DNA from: Fangia hongkongensis FSC776 = DSM 21703
GTDB lineage: Bacteria > Pseudomonadota > Gammaproteobacteria > Francisellales > Francisellaceae
Assembly: GCF_000379445.1 (NCBI RefSeq)
Contig: NZ_KB902239.1
Location: forward strand, 124,145 to 188,144
Length of the DNA: 64,000 bases
Direction: 5' to 3'
Shown here: one piece after another, positions 1 to 8,662 of the stretch
Position numbering within the stretch: position 1 is the stretch's first letter
Layout: each line of letters opens with the position of its first letter
The notes under the pieces: generated by a model
Seen by the model: only the letters and a program-made list of their open reading frames with translations
Told to the model about the DNA's origin: nothing
The model's database searches: none
Program-made: the position numbers and the translations under genes

Positions 1-1
1 T

Positions 2-64
2 GAAATGCCAGCCGGTGGAATGGGTGGCATGGGCGGAATGGGCGGCATGCCTGGGATGATGTAA
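2..64 (+). CDS. groEL: GroEL chaperonin, C-terminal end (partial)
   Basis: Only the last 20 codons and the TAA stop are in the window; the 5' part lies to the left. The frame reads as a run of Gly-Gly-Met repeats ending in Pro-Gly-Met-Met, the flexible hydrophobic tail that ends nearly all bacterial Hsp60 chaperonins and projects into the folding chamber. No other common bacterial protein ends this way, so the call is firm despite the length. A strong hairpin terminator follows about 50 bases later, so this is the last gene of its operon, as expected for groES-groEL. Confidence 0.93.
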   Translation, partial: EMPAGGMGGMGGMGGMPGMM

Positions 65-114
65 TCCTTTCGCTTAAGCTAAAACCAGTAGTTTCAATCT
101 GGTTATTCTAAAAT

Positions 115-151
115 AAAAAGCCACTGTGATGTTGTTACAGTGGCTTTTTTT
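115..151 (+). terminator. Rho-independent terminator of groEL
   Basis: A perfect stem (AAAAAGCCACTGT pairing with ACAGTGGCTTTTT) with a 9-base loop is followed by a T-run at 145-151. It lies 50 bases after the groEL stop. The A-run on its left side means it could also stop transcription on the minus strand, but nothing on that strand enters here. Confidence 0.92.
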
Positions 152-502
152 GTGCATAGCAAAAAAGTTATAAATTGTAAGGAAACTACATGGATTTTAT
201 GGAAGATAGTCGGTAGAATCATAGCAATATGCACTGATAGCAGCATAAAGCATTACAAATTTGAGCGTTAAAATAGGCTCGAATGTGTTTGATTGCTATA
301 GCGCATACTCAGAGGTTTACTGTTTTGATAGCTGTAGACGATAGTTACAAATAAATGCGTATTTGCATAGCTTACAAGGAAAGGTGTCAGTTGTTGCTGA
401 CATAGTCAGGTTAGCAAGTTTGTTTGTAATAGCAGTAGTAAAACCCAATAGATGGCAATGAATCATTGTTATGTATCAACCAGTTAACTCAGGGAGAGAA
501 TA
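152..502. other. Intergenic stretch without a recognisable gene
   Basis: About 350 bases between the groEL terminator and a small ORF. I see no coding frame of note and no tRNA-like fold. One perfect inverted repeat, TGTCAG-(6)-CTGACA at 385-402, could form a small hairpin or act as an operator for the genes starting at 503. The promoter of those genes should lie here, but no convincing -35/-10 pair stands out. Confidence 0.5.
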
Positions 503-661
503 ATGCAACCAAAAGAAGTGAAGGCGCAAAAAAGTAATTTGGCTCAAAATAGAGATAAGTTACGTGAGGCACAAGAGATGAAAAAGCTCGGTGTTCCAAT
601 TTCGGTGATTGCGAAAACAACAGGCTTAACACCAAAGCAAATTATTTCAAATAAATCATAA
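503..661 (+). CDS. Small helix-turn-helix-like protein, 52 aa
   Basis: The 52-codon frame starts with ATG behind a good ribosome binding site (GGGAGAG at about 492-498) and ends 12 bases before the hydrolase at 674, so the two are probably co-transcribed. The first half is charged (Lys, Gln, Arg). The second half, around REAQEMKKLGVPISVIAK and TTGLTPKQI, has the spacing of a resolvase or homeodomain-like helix-turn-helix, in which a Gly separates two helices. That suggests DNA binding but the match is generic, and I do not recognise a named family. The codon pattern and the ribosome site support it as real. Confidence 0.6.
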   Translation: MQPKEVKAQKSNLAQNRDKLREAQEMKKLGVPISVIAKTTGLTPKQIISNKS

Positions 662-673
662 AAAGGATGATCT

Positions 674-1510
674 ATGCATTCGGCAAATATAACTGTCAGT
701 GATGGAGCTGTACTACATTATATGGAGTCAGGCTCAGGGCAAAATATGTTAATGCTATCAGGTGGTGGATTTGCTGTGAGAAGTTTTAAGCACCAGATAG
801 AACACTTCTCACAAAAAATGCATGTAATTGCACTTGATAAAAGAGGGCATGGCGATTCTGAAAAAGTTGTCCATGGTTATCGAATCGCACGATTTGCTAA
901 AGACTTACATGATGTGATAGAAGCGCTGGGGCTAGATAATATTACCTTACTTGCACATTCGCTTGGTGCGGCAATGGTTTATGCATATATTGATTTATTT
1001 GGCTGCGATAAATTATCAAAACTGATTATTGTTGATGAGCCGCCGGCACTATTGATCAATCCTATTTGGTCGGAAGATGAAAGAAAAAGTTACGGTGCTA
1101 TTTATGATGCGGCGAGTTTACATGAGTTAACAAACGGATTTGTTGGTGATGATGTGGAGGCGCTTAATCAAAAAATTGTTGATGTGATGACCACTCAGTA
1201 TGCAACAGAAGAGCAAAAGGCCTTTTTGAGAAGTTGCATTGATATTGAAGGGGCGGCTGCACAGAGGCTCTATTTAAATAATATCATGCAAGATTTTCGT
1301 GATGTAATGGAGAAAATTACGATACCAACATTATTTATCACCGGCGATAATAGTCTTCACCCACCGGAATCACATCATTGGATGCATAGCAAAGTGCCCA
1401 ATTCAAAACTTACTCTTTTCAGTGAAAAAGAGGGCGGGAATCATTTTATGTTTATAGAGAATCCTGAAAAGTTTAATGAGGTAGTTGATAAGTTTATTTC
1501 CAATTCATGA
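674..1510 (+). CDS. Alpha/beta hydrolase fold protein
   Basis: A 278-residue single-domain alpha/beta hydrolase without signal peptide, so cytoplasmic. The oxyanion segment around SGGGF (residues 29-33), the strand ending in DKRGHGDS (55-62) and the nucleophile elbow AHSLGAA with Ser96 are in the canonical order. The acid is probably the Asp in FITGDNS, and the base His257 in GGNHFMF. The size fits the family that holds esterases, haloperoxidase-like enzymes and C-C hydrolases; the substrate cannot be told. The start has a good site (AAAGGATGA) 6 bases upstream. It lies just behind the small ORF ending at 661, likely in one transcript. Confidence 0.9.
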   Translation: MHSANITVSDGAVLHYMESGSGQNMLMLSGGGFAVRSFKHQIEHFSQKMHVIALDKRGHGDSEKVVHGYRIARFAKDLHDVIEALGLDNITLLAHSLGAAMVYAYIDLFGCDKLSKLIIVDEPPALLINPIWSEDERKSYGAIYDAASLHELTNGFVGDDVEALNQKIVDVMTTQYATEEQKAFLRSCIDIEGAAAQRLYLNNIMQDFRDVMEKITIPTLFITGDNSLHPPESHHWMHSKVPNSKLTLFSEKEGGNHFMFIENPEKFNEVVDKFISNS

Positions 1511-1791
1511 TAGATTTTTGTTCAAAAATATTCAAAAAGCATTTATCTCCAACTAAGATTAAAATACAATCTAATTTAAGTTATTCACTGATCAGTAGTC
1601 ATGGATGATTTAAATGTGATGAAAGTATCGTTTATAAAAGCTAAACCAAGGTTAATAAGTTAAGCGCTTATTGAAAGGCTATAAAGTGATAGTATTTTCG
1701 ACTTGGAGTTGTATCTGATATTAATTTTAGTACTAGATATGCACTTTTAAACACTAAAAATAGCTGAAGTTACCAACTATGGAGGATGCGT

Positions 1792-1893
1792 ATGCGATTG
1801 TTAAGAAAGATATGGGCGTTGGAAAAGGAATTTATTAAAGAGACAAAATCAGAGGATGGAAGGTATATTTCTCATTTGTTGTTGTTTAAATAA
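1792..1893 (+). CDS. Possible small protein, 33 aa
   Basis: A short frame starting with ATG six bases after a perfect GGAGG (1781-1785) and ending in TAA. The product is basic at the N-terminus (MRLLRKIWALEKEFIKE), consistent with an amphipathic helix, and ends in a hydrophobic LLLFK. It lies alone in a 400-base gap between convergent genes. The ribosome binding site is the main evidence; I recognise no family, and a chance ORF cannot be excluded. Confidence 0.35.
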   Translation: MRLLRKIWALEKEFIKETKSEDGRYISHLLLFK

Positions 1894-1919
1894 CTAGGCG
1901 CATAAGCTGGCTGATAGCT

Positions 1920-2957
1920 TTACCGGCCAAAGAAGTATTTTCGATGCATTGCATCTATTGTTTTCCAGCGCACATCATCATACGGAAGCAGGTTAGAAGC
2001 AAGATAATCTCTTTCACTATTAAATGAAATCTCATCATTATCTGCACCATAAACAGCTAATAGTTTAATGCGAATATCTAGGTTTTTAGGTTCATGGTTA
2101 AGCGCTTCTTGCAAGGTTGCTTTTGCTTGAGGAATGTCACCTTTAGCGATGTATTCATCAGCTTTTTTTAAAATATTGTTTAAATTAAAAGGTGCCTTTT
2201 TTTGCGGGTGTGGAATGTCTTTAGCATCAATATTCGGCGTATCAACAAGCTTTTCTTGATAGAATGCATCTTTCATGTTTTTTGTACTGTTTTGCTCTTG
2301 TTTTTTTGAGCGTCGGCGCCAAAGAAATACAACCAAAATCACCAATATAACTAAAAGAAACCAGCCAAAATTAGTACTGGAGCCATCTTGTGCTTTTTCT
2401 GTTTTGACAGGGCTCGTTGCTTCTTTATTGTTGTTTCCTTGAATAACAGCCGGTGGAACAATCACTGTGTTACTATTGCTCGCTGTATTTTGAGCACCTT
2501 TATTTTCAGGTGTTACTTGTGCATTGACTGTATTATTTTGTGGTGGGTTGTTAGTGGCGCTATTAGTATTAGGTTCTGTTGTTTTAGCTGCGCTGATACT
2601 TTTAGTATCTGAGCTTACAGCTGGGGTGCTTGGTGTAGGGTTTTTACGCACATATTGAGAGTGCCTTAAATGATACAGTTTTAAACCATCCTCAACCTCG
2701 CTTTTGCTGTCAGGCAAAGCAAGTTTTTGATTGATATTAACAATGTCATCATTGATCGATGGGTTTTCTTTAGAGTTGATCCCTTTGATTGCTTTAATTA
2801 AATCTTTACTACTATAGCCTTTTACAGGGTGTTTGCTGGCAATTTTCCATAGCGAGTCGCCGGATTTTACCGTATAGACGGTAATGGAAAATGCCGGTAG
2901 TGTGAAAATAGCAAAGCTAAGTGAAATAAGGATTTTAAATGTGCTACGCCGTGACAC
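1920..2957 (-). CDS. fimV: FimV/HubP-like LysM inner-membrane protein
   Basis: The 345-residue protein starts at GTG (AGAGAG site 8 bases upstream). It has a signal-like segment (residues 9-25), a LysM-type domain (about 26-80, YTVKSGDSLWKIASKHP) that should bind peptidoglycan, a low-complexity Asn/Thr/Pro/Ser linker (about 105-190), one membrane helix (about 197-214) with Arg/Lys behind it, and a cytoplasmic tail whose residues 258-325 look like the TPR-like C-terminal domain of FimV. That order is the hallmark of polar organisers FimV (Pseudomonas) and HubP (Vibrio). It is short for the family, with few of the usual acidic repeats. It is a single gene facing the suf genes divergently. Confidence 0.8.
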   Translation of the reverse strand: MSRRSTFKILISLSFAIFTLPAFSITVYTVKSGDSLWKIASKHPVKGYSSKDLIKAIKGINSKENPSINDDIVNINQKLALPDSKSEVEDGLKLYHLRHSQYVRKNPTPSTPAVSSDTKSISAAKTTEPNTNSATNNPPQNNTVNAQVTPENKGAQNTASNSNTVIVPPAVIQGNNNKEATSPVKTEKAQDGSSTNFGWFLLVILVILVVFLWRRRSKKQEQNSTKNMKDAFYQEKLVDTPNIDAKDIPHPQKKAPFNLNNILKKADEYIAKGDIPQAKATLQEALNHEPKNLDIRIKLLAVYGADNDEISFNSERDYLASNLLPYDDVRWKTIDAMHRKYFFGR

Positions 2958-3131
2958 GTGAATGCTCTCTTTGAATAAACAGGTTATGACTGTAAATTGT
3001 AATCTAAATATTCTTTGATGCCTATAGTCTTCTGTAGCGCATATCAGGAAAATTCAAATGACTTATTAATTGACACACACATTAAAACAAATTACCCTTT
3101 GTCGGATATGATACTAAGCTAGTACTATTTC

Positions 3132-3602
3132 ATGTTAAGAGTGAGCAAGTTGGCTGATTATGGGGTAATGATTGTTGTGAGGATGGCAAAAGATCCAATG
3201 CGCTTATATAGTGCAACGGAGCTAGTTGAGCTGACACGTTTAAATCTGCCAACAGTCAGAAAAATTCTTAAATTATTGAGTGTTAATGGTGTGTTAAAAG
3301 CAAAGCGTGGCGTTGAAGGTGGCTATGTATTGTCAAAAGCAATCAATAGCATTTCGATGGTTGAAATTATTGAAGCCATTGATGGCCCAATCGCCTTTAC
3401 TGAATGTTGTGTTGATGATGCACATAAGTGTTTGACTATTAATTGCCAAATGCACTCACATTGGAGAATTATCAACCAAAAGGTAAAAGGGGCATTGTCA
3501 CATTTCATGCTTTCTGAGTTAATCAACAATGACAAAATAAAAGACAATCAAGAGAATAAAAAAAGTGGGTATAAGCAAGAGATAAATCACTATGGCGGAT
3601 GA
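3132..3602 (+). CDS. Rrf2-family Fe-S regulator of the suf operon
   Basis: A 156-residue winged-helix protein of the Rrf2/IscR family. The N-terminal [18 protein letters not shown], the helix around [19 protein letters not shown] and the GGVEGGYVL-type wing are all typical. Four cysteines (Cys92, Cys93, Cys100, Cys105) sit where IscR binds its [2Fe-2S] cluster, so it probably senses Fe-S status. It overlaps the start of sufB by 11 bases, which makes it the first gene of the suf operon and implies autoregulation. It corresponds to the SUF-system regulators found beside sufBCD in many proteobacteria. A TTGACA sits at 3070-3075 and a TATGAT at 3107-3112, but their spacing does not make one promoter. 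Confidence 0.9.
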   Translation: MLRVSKLADYGVMIVVRMAKDPMRLYSATELVELTRLNLPTVRKILKLLSVNGVLKAKRGVEGGYVLSKAINSISMVEIIEAIDGPIAFTECCVDDAHKCLTINCQMHSHWRIINQKVKGALSHFMLSELINNDKIKDNQENKKSGYKQEINHYGG

Positions 3603-5034
3603 AAAAATTAATAAATTTATCAATGATGAATACCAGCATGGGTTTGTTACTGATATTGAGCAAGAAACTTTCCGTGTGGGATTGGATGAAGAGATTATTG
3701 CCAAGATTTCAGCGCGTAAGAATGAGCCGGCATTTATGCTTGAGTGGCGTCTTCAAGCCTATAAAAAATGGCTTGAAATGAAAGAGCCCACTTGGGCACA
3801 TGTAAAGTATGAGCCTGTTGACTATCAGAAAATTAGTTATTACTCAGCACCAAAATCAGATAGTGATCGCCCAAAATCTTTAGATGAAGTTGACCCTGAG
3901 CTACTTGAAACTTACAACAAGCTTGGTATTCCGCTTCATGAGCAAGAGATGCTTGCTGGGGTTGCTGTTGATGCGGTATTTGATTCGGTTTCAGTTGTCA
4001 CTACTTTTAAAGATAAGCTCAAAGAAGCTGGGGTGATTTTCTGCTCTATCTCAGAGGCGCTACAAGAATACCCTGAATTGGTGAAAAAATATTTAGGTAC
4101 GGTTGTTCCACAGGGAGATAATTATTTTGCTGCGCTTAATTCGGCAGTATTTAGTGATGGCTCTTTTGTTTATATTCCAAAAGGGGTGCGTTGTCCGATG
4201 GAGCTCTCTACATATTTTAGGATTAATGCTTCAAATACAGGGCAATTTGAACGTACATTAATTATTGCCGATGAAGGAAGTTATGTCAGTTACTTAGAAG
4301 GCTGTACAGCGCCTATGCGTGATGAAAACCAGCTTCATGCAGCAGTAGTTGAACTGGTTGCATTAAAAGATGCTGAGATTAAATACTCAACGGTACAAAA
4401 CTGGTATCCCGGTGATAAGGATGGCAAGGGAGGTATCTACAATTTTGTCACCAAACGTGGGGTATGTAAGGGAGATAATGCCAAGATATCATGGACGCAA
4501 GTTGAAACTGGCTCTTCGATCACATGGAAATACCCCTCTGTGATTTTGAAAGGAAATAACAGTGTCGGTGAGTTCTATTCTGTAGCATTGACGCGTCATG
4601 CACAACAAGCAGATACCGGCACAAAGATGATTCATATGGGTAAAAATACCAAAAGTACGATTATCTCTAAAGGTATTTCAGCTGGCAAAGCACAAAATGC
4701 CTATCGTGGTTTGGTACGCATTCTCCCAACGGCAGATAATGCAAGGAATTTTTCTCAATGTGATTCACTGCTTATTGGGCATCACTCAGGTGCGCATACC
4801 TATCCTTACATTGAAAATAAGAATAATAGCTCTCAGATTGAGCATGAAGCAACCACCTCAAAAATATCAGATGAGCAATTATTTTACTGTCGTCAGCGCG
4901 GTATGAGTGAAGAAGATGCGGTGGCGATGATCGTGAATGGTTTTTGTAAAGATGTATTTAAAAAGCTGCCACTAGAGTTTGCAGTAGAAGCACAAAAACT
5001 AATGGAAGTCAGCCTTGAAGGGGCAATTGGTTAA
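3592..5034 (+). CDS. sufB: Fe-S cluster assembly scaffold SufB
   Basis: At 480 residues it has the full length of SufB. The conserved core is easy to see, including the [16 protein letters not shown] segment that carries the scaffold cysteine, followed by the [11 protein letters not shown] strand and the C-terminal [16 protein letters not shown] region. In the SufBC2D complex it receives sulfur and builds the nascent cluster in the cytosol. Its start overlaps the regulator upstream, and sufC follows after 21 bases. The start ATG (3592) gives MADEKINKF, as expected for the family. Confidence 0.97.
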   Translation: MADEKINKFINDEYQHGFVTDIEQETFRVGLDEEIIAKISARKNEPAFMLEWRLQAYKKWLEMKEPTWAHVKYEPVDYQKISYYSAPKSDSDRPKSLDEVDPELLETYNKLGIPLHEQEMLAGVAVDAVFDSVSVVTTFKDKLKEAGVIFCSISEALQEYPELVKKYLGTVVPQGDNYFAALNSAVFSDGSFVYIPKGVRCPMELSTYFRINASNTGQFERTLIIADEGSYVSYLEGCTAPMRDENQLHAAVVELVALKDAEIKYSTVQNWYPGDKDGKGGIYNFVTKRGVCKGDNAKISWTQVETGSSITWKYPSVILKGNNSVGEFYSVALTRHAQQADTGTKMIHMGKNTKSTIISKGISAGKAQNAYRGLVRILPTADNARNFSQCDSLLIGHHSGAHTYPYIENKNNSSQIEHEATTSKISDEQLFYCRQRGMSEEDAVAMIVNGFCKDVFKKLPLEFAVEAQKLMEVSLEGAIG

Positions 5035-5055
5035 ACTGAAATAAACGAGCAAAAA

Positions 5056-5799
5056 ATGTTATTAGAAATTAAAAACCTACATGCAAGTGTTGAAGATAAA
5101 GAAATTTTAAAGGGTGTGAATCTAACGATTAAAGCAGGTGAAGTTCACGCAATCATGGGGCCAAATGGTGCAGGGAAAAGTACTTTAGGTAATATTTTAT
5201 CTGGGAAAGATGGTTATAAGATAACAAAAGGTGAAGTGCTTTTTAATGGTAAGAGTATTTTGGATTTAGACCCAGAGGAGAGGGCTGCTTTAGGTGTGTT
5301 TTTAAGCTTTCAATATCCAGTTGAGATCCCCGGTGTGAGTAATACGCAATTTCTAAAAACAGCGGTTAATAGCGTGCGCAAAGCACGAGGTGAAGATGAA
5401 CTTGATGCGATGAATTTCATGAAGACACTTCGCCAAAATATGCAGATTTTGCAGATGGATCAAAAATATATGAAACGTGGTGTAAATGAAGGCTTTTCAG
5501 GTGGCGAGAAAAAAAGAAATGAAATGCTTCAGATGATGATGCTTGAACCAAAGTTGTGTATTTTGGATGAGACGGATTCAGGTTTAGACATTGATGCGCT
5601 TCAGGTTGTATCTAAAGGGGCAAATCATATGCGCACGGAAGATCGAGGATTTATTGTTATTACGCACTACCAGCGCCTTTTAAATTATATTACACCGGAT
5701 TATGTACATGTTTTAGCCGAAGGTAAAATCGTTCGCTCTGGTGATAAAACACTAGCGCTTGAGCTTGAAGAAAAAGGTTATAGCTGGGTTAACGCATAG
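5056..5799 (+). CDS. sufC: SufC ATPase of the SUF Fe-S assembly complex
   Basis: A 247-residue ABC-type ATPase. The Walker A motif GPNGAGKST is at residues 35-43, the ABC signature appears as GFSGGEKKRNEM at about 147-158, and Walker B reads LCILDETDSGLDID; the Asp-Ser-Gly variant of the D-loop is characteristic of SufC. It has no membrane partner and instead drives conformational change of SufB-SufD. It lies between sufB and sufD, 21 and 7 bases from them. Confidence 0.97.
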   Translation: MLLEIKNLHASVEDKEILKGVNLTIKAGEVHAIMGPNGAGKSTLGNILSGKDGYKITKGEVLFNGKSILDLDPEERAALGVFLSFQYPVEIPGVSNTQFLKTAVNSVRKARGEDELDAMNFMKTLRQNMQILQMDQKYMKRGVNEGFSGGEKKRNEMLQMMMLEPKLCILDETDSGLDIDALQVVSKGANHMRTEDRGFIVITHYQRLLNYITPDYVHVLAEGKIVRSGDKTLALELEEKGYSWVNA

Positions 5800-5806
5800 G
5801 AGCTAA

Positions 5807-7063
5807 ATGATGTTACATCTGGAAAAGTCCTTACAAGATCTATTTGAAGATGTTGGTGAAGCGATGAAACTTCGCTCATCGTATTGGGAGAAGTTTCAAC
5901 AAAGCGGATTACCAAGCAAAAAAGAAGAAAATTGGAAATATACAGATATTCGGTCGCTGTATAAAAAATATGGCATTGATAAGCTGCAGGCCGAATGTAA
6001 TTGCCAAGAAGAGTTTTGCTCATTGGTGAAGCTTAATCTGGATGACAGTAATTATAATATTATTGTTTATGATGGCAGTATCATGCATGATGATGTTGCT
6101 CAAAAAGGGGTGAAGCTTAGTGCCATAACGCCAAAGCTCTCTGAGAATGTAACTAATGAGAGTGAGCTTGTTTCATTAAATCAAGCGGCATCAGTCAGCG
6201 GCATTTCACTTGAAGTTATGGATGATGTTGTGTTAGATAAACCAGTTGTGATTTCCTATGTGCAAGATGCATATAATCATCGCTCGGTGATGAATTATCG
6301 AAATAGTATTCACTTTGGTCAAAATGCAAAAGGGATGATCTATGAGCGTTTTATTAACCTTACAGAGCATAACTCAGCACTTAATATTAGAAGTGACTTT
6401 GATTTAGAAGCTGGGGCGAGCTGCCAATTTGATCGAGATCAAGGACAAAATGAGACATCTTTACTATTAACGTATCATTGTGAAATAAACCTCAAAGAAG
6501 CTGCCAAGTTTTCAAGTTTCCATCTTGTTTCTAATTCAGCACTAACACGTTATGATTTCCATGTGAATTTAAATGGCAAAGAGGCTTTATTTGATGCCGA
6601 TGGAATTTATATTCTCTCAGCTAAAGCGCATTTAGATTATCACTTTTATGTGAATCATTTGGCTTCTTACACTCAAAGTGATGTTAATTTCAGAGGTGTT
6701 GTAGGGGGTGATGCCAGGGCTGTGTTTAATGCAAAAGCCATGGTAGGTGAAGGACTTTGTGGCATCAAAGCGATGCAAAATAATCGTAATCTACAGCTGA
6801 CAAAAACTTCAGAGATTAATACTAAGCCTGAGCTTGAAATCTACTCAGATGATGTGGTTTGTTCACATGGTGCGACCGTGGGGCAGCTAGATAAAAGTGC
6901 ACTTTTTTATTTAAGATCTCGCGGTATTGATAAAAAAGATGCTGAAAGACTTTTGATGGAAGGTTTTACCAAAGAGGTTGTGTTAGCTTTAACAAGAGAT
7001 CAAAAGAAGATAGAGCATTATATGGAGATATTGTCTGAATATTTGCAGAATATAGGAAGCTAG
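5807..7063 (+). CDS. sufD: Fe-S cluster assembly protein SufD
   Basis: The 418-residue SufB paralogue. The C-terminal block with VVCSHGATVGQLDKSALFYL contains the His and Cys that face the SufB-SufD interface in the family, and ends in the RSRGIDKKDAERLLMEGF helix typical of SufD. Two ATGs, 5807 and 5810, stand behind TAGGAG; I kept the first. The next gene is on the opposite strand, so the operon ends here without the usual sufS desulfurase and sufE/sufU sulfur carrier. Confidence 0.96.
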   Translation: MMLHLEKSLQDLFEDVGEAMKLRSSYWEKFQQSGLPSKKEENWKYTDIRSLYKKYGIDKLQAECNCQEEFCSLVKLNLDDSNYNIIVYDGSIMHDDVAQKGVKLSAITPKLSENVTNESELVSLNQAASVSGISLEVMDDVVLDKPVVISYVQDAYNHRSVMNYRNSIHFGQNAKGMIYERFINLTEHNSALNIRSDFDLEAGASCQFDRDQGQNETSLLLTYHCEINLKEAAKFSSFHLVSNSALTRYDFHVNLNGKEALFDADGIYILSAKAHLDYHFYVNHLASYTQSDVNFRGVVGGDARAVFNAKAMVGEGLCGIKAMQNNRNLQLTKTSEINTKPELEIYSDDVVCSHGATVGQLDKSALFYLRSRGIDKKDAERLLMEGFTKEVVLALTRDQKKIEHYMEILSEYLQNIGS

Positions 7064-7064
7064 A

Positions 7065-7460
7065 TTATTGTTGTGATGCGTCGCAAAGGCGTTTCACTTT
7101 TTCAAGGAAAGCCTGCATGGAAAAGGGCTTTTGGATAAAATCAACAAAGCCTCTTTTTCGAAGTTCAATAATTTCATCGTTTTCGGTATAACCACTTGAA
7201 AATAAAATAGGCACCTCAGGGTTAATCGCTCTTAAAGCTTTAAATGCATCTATCCCATCCATAACAGGCATGATTAAATCAAGTATAACCATTGTGATAT
7301 GTGCTTGATGTTCCTCATAAAGCGCTACGCCAATTTGACCATTTTCAGCAGTAAGATATTCGATGTCTTCATTAACGCTTTCGATAAAGCCCATTGCAAC
7401 TTCTCGGATGATCTCCTCATCATCAATAATCAGAATTTTTTCTGCTTGTATCTCTAGCAC
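7065..7460 (-). CDS. Stand-alone response-regulator receiver protein
   Basis: A CheY-like single receiver domain of about 131 residues. Counted from the GTG at 7460 the acidic pair is Asp13-Asp14 (IIDDEE), the phospho-acceptor Asp61 (VILDLIMP), then the Ser of ILFSSGYTEND and the Lys of FIQKPF, so every residue needed for phosphorylation is present. There is no output domain. The frame is open to a TTG at 7505, but an AAGGA site 7 bases before the GTG at 7460 favours the shorter form. No histidine kinase is nearby, so partner and output are unknown. It is convergent with sufD. Confidence 0.85.
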   Translation of the reverse strand: MLEIQAEKILIIDDEEIIREVAMGFIESVNEDIEYLTAENGQIGVALYEEHQAHITMVILDLIMPVMDGIDAFKALRAINPEVPILFSSGYTENDEIIELRKRGFVDFIQKPFSMQAFLEKVKRLCDASQQ

Positions 7461-7538
7461 AGTGCCATCCTTTGGTAAGCATTTGATATTATCAGTATAT
7501 ACCAAAATGCTGCAAAATCATCCTCTATACATGGATGC

Positions 7539-8057
7539 TTAAAACTTATACATCAATCCCAGGGTGTATGAGCCAACATAAGATGAACTGCCGCGGTTAT
7601 CAGTAAAGAAACGGCTTGATTGGAAAAACAGGTTAAAGCCAAATAAATCGTATCCAACTTGAATGGCCGCTGCAGGGCGCCAAAGTGTTGAAGGTATCGC
7701 TGAGTCATTAACGTTAAAGCGATTATAAGCATAGCCAAGTTTGGCGGCAAGGTTAAGACCAAGTGGAAGATCGACTGTTGCTGTGGCATAAAGTGGAATG
7801 TTATACATGCCGCCACTTTGACCATTTGTGTCAATGGCTTTGCCAACATAGTTATATTGCGTTTCAAGGCCGAGGCTTAAAATAGGAAGTATTTTAAAGT
7901 CATACCCGGCAAGAAGTGTGGTTGCAAGGTTTGTGCCACCGTTTAGATTCTCTGAAGTCCCGCTGACCCCAGCGCCTGCACCAATATAGGGGCCTGCATT
8001 CAATGAGCCAATAGCTAAAGTACTGCATGCGCTTAAAAGTAAAATTTTTTTGATCAT
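7539..8057 (-). CDS. Small outer-membrane beta-barrel protein
   Basis: 172 residues with a Sec signal peptide (about residues 1-21, cut before GPYIGAGAG). The rest is alternating strands typical of an OmpA/OmpX-like eight-stranded barrel, such as LSLGLETQYNYVG, LNLAAKLGYAYNRF and VGYDLFGFNLFFQSSRF. It ends in a Phe (GLMYKF), the recognition signal for BAM-mediated insertion. The size fits a one-domain barrel with no periplasmic part. Its role is unknown; porin activity is unlikely at this size. It is a single gene. Confidence 0.8.
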   Translation of the reverse strand: MIKKILLLSACSTLAIGSLNAGPYIGAGAGVSGTSENLNGGTNLATTLLAGYDFKILPILSLGLETQYNYVGKAIDTNGQSGGMYNIPLYATATVDLPLGLNLAAKLGYAYNRFNVNDSAIPSTLWRPAAAIQVGYDLFGFNLFFQSSRFFTDNRGSSSYVGSYTLGLMYKF

Positions 8058-8147
8058 ATTATTTCTACATTCAAATGATAAGAGTGCTTACTATAGCACT
8101 TTTTTTGCTGTGTTAAGAGTGAGCGAGTGGTATATAGATGAGATGCG

Positions 8148-8588
8148 CTAAGATTTCAATTTCGCTGCACTTTGAATGAGCGCGGCAATCACTCCCCATA
8201 GATAATTAAACACAATGTTCATAAGTACGATTTGAAGTGGTGCATGAATCCCAAATAAGCCGTAACCTTTGGCTGGGAAAAGGATAATAAAGTTAAATAG
8301 TATCACTATAATGCCTAAAATAGAGCCACGAATAAGCACACCTTTTGGTTTTGGGATAACCAGTAAAATAGCCCAGATACCTCCCCATACCATAAGCTTG
8401 TAGAGTTGTTGCTTAAATTCAGCATTGATAACAAGCGTTCCATGGTGCATGACTAAGGTTGCAATAAAAAATAAAAAAGCGGCACTGATAAGCCCCGCAG
8501 TAAATGAAATAAATAAGAGGTTTAATGATTTTTTCACACCTATTTTCCCTGTTAATCGTGTTATGACTAGTCCAAGTATAGAAAACAC
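8148..8588 (-). CDS. Small integral membrane protein of unknown function
   Basis: 146 residues with four predicted membrane helices (around residues 25-45, 66-80, 86-105 and 116-138, counted from the GTG at 8588). I recognise no family motif. A short loop (IPKPKGVLIRG) is basic and would be cytoplasmic. A second GTG at 8537 has an AGGGAAAA-like site upstream and would give a 129-residue form; the true start is uncertain. It is divergent from the epimerase gene at 8663, with only about 75 bases between them for both promoters. Confidence 0.65.
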   Translation of the reverse strand: MFSILGLVITRLTGKIGVKKSLNLLFISFTAGLISAAFLFFIATLVMHHGTLVINAEFKQQLYKLMVWGGIWAILLVIPKPKGVLIRGSILGIIVILFNFIILFPAKGYGLFGIHAPLQIVLMNIVFNYLWGVIAALIQSAAKLKS

Positions 8589-8662
8589 CTGTGAAAAATA
8601 TACCCCTAATCGATTATTTTCCAGTATTATGCTTTGTACTTAGAGTTGATAGCTGGGTTAAT

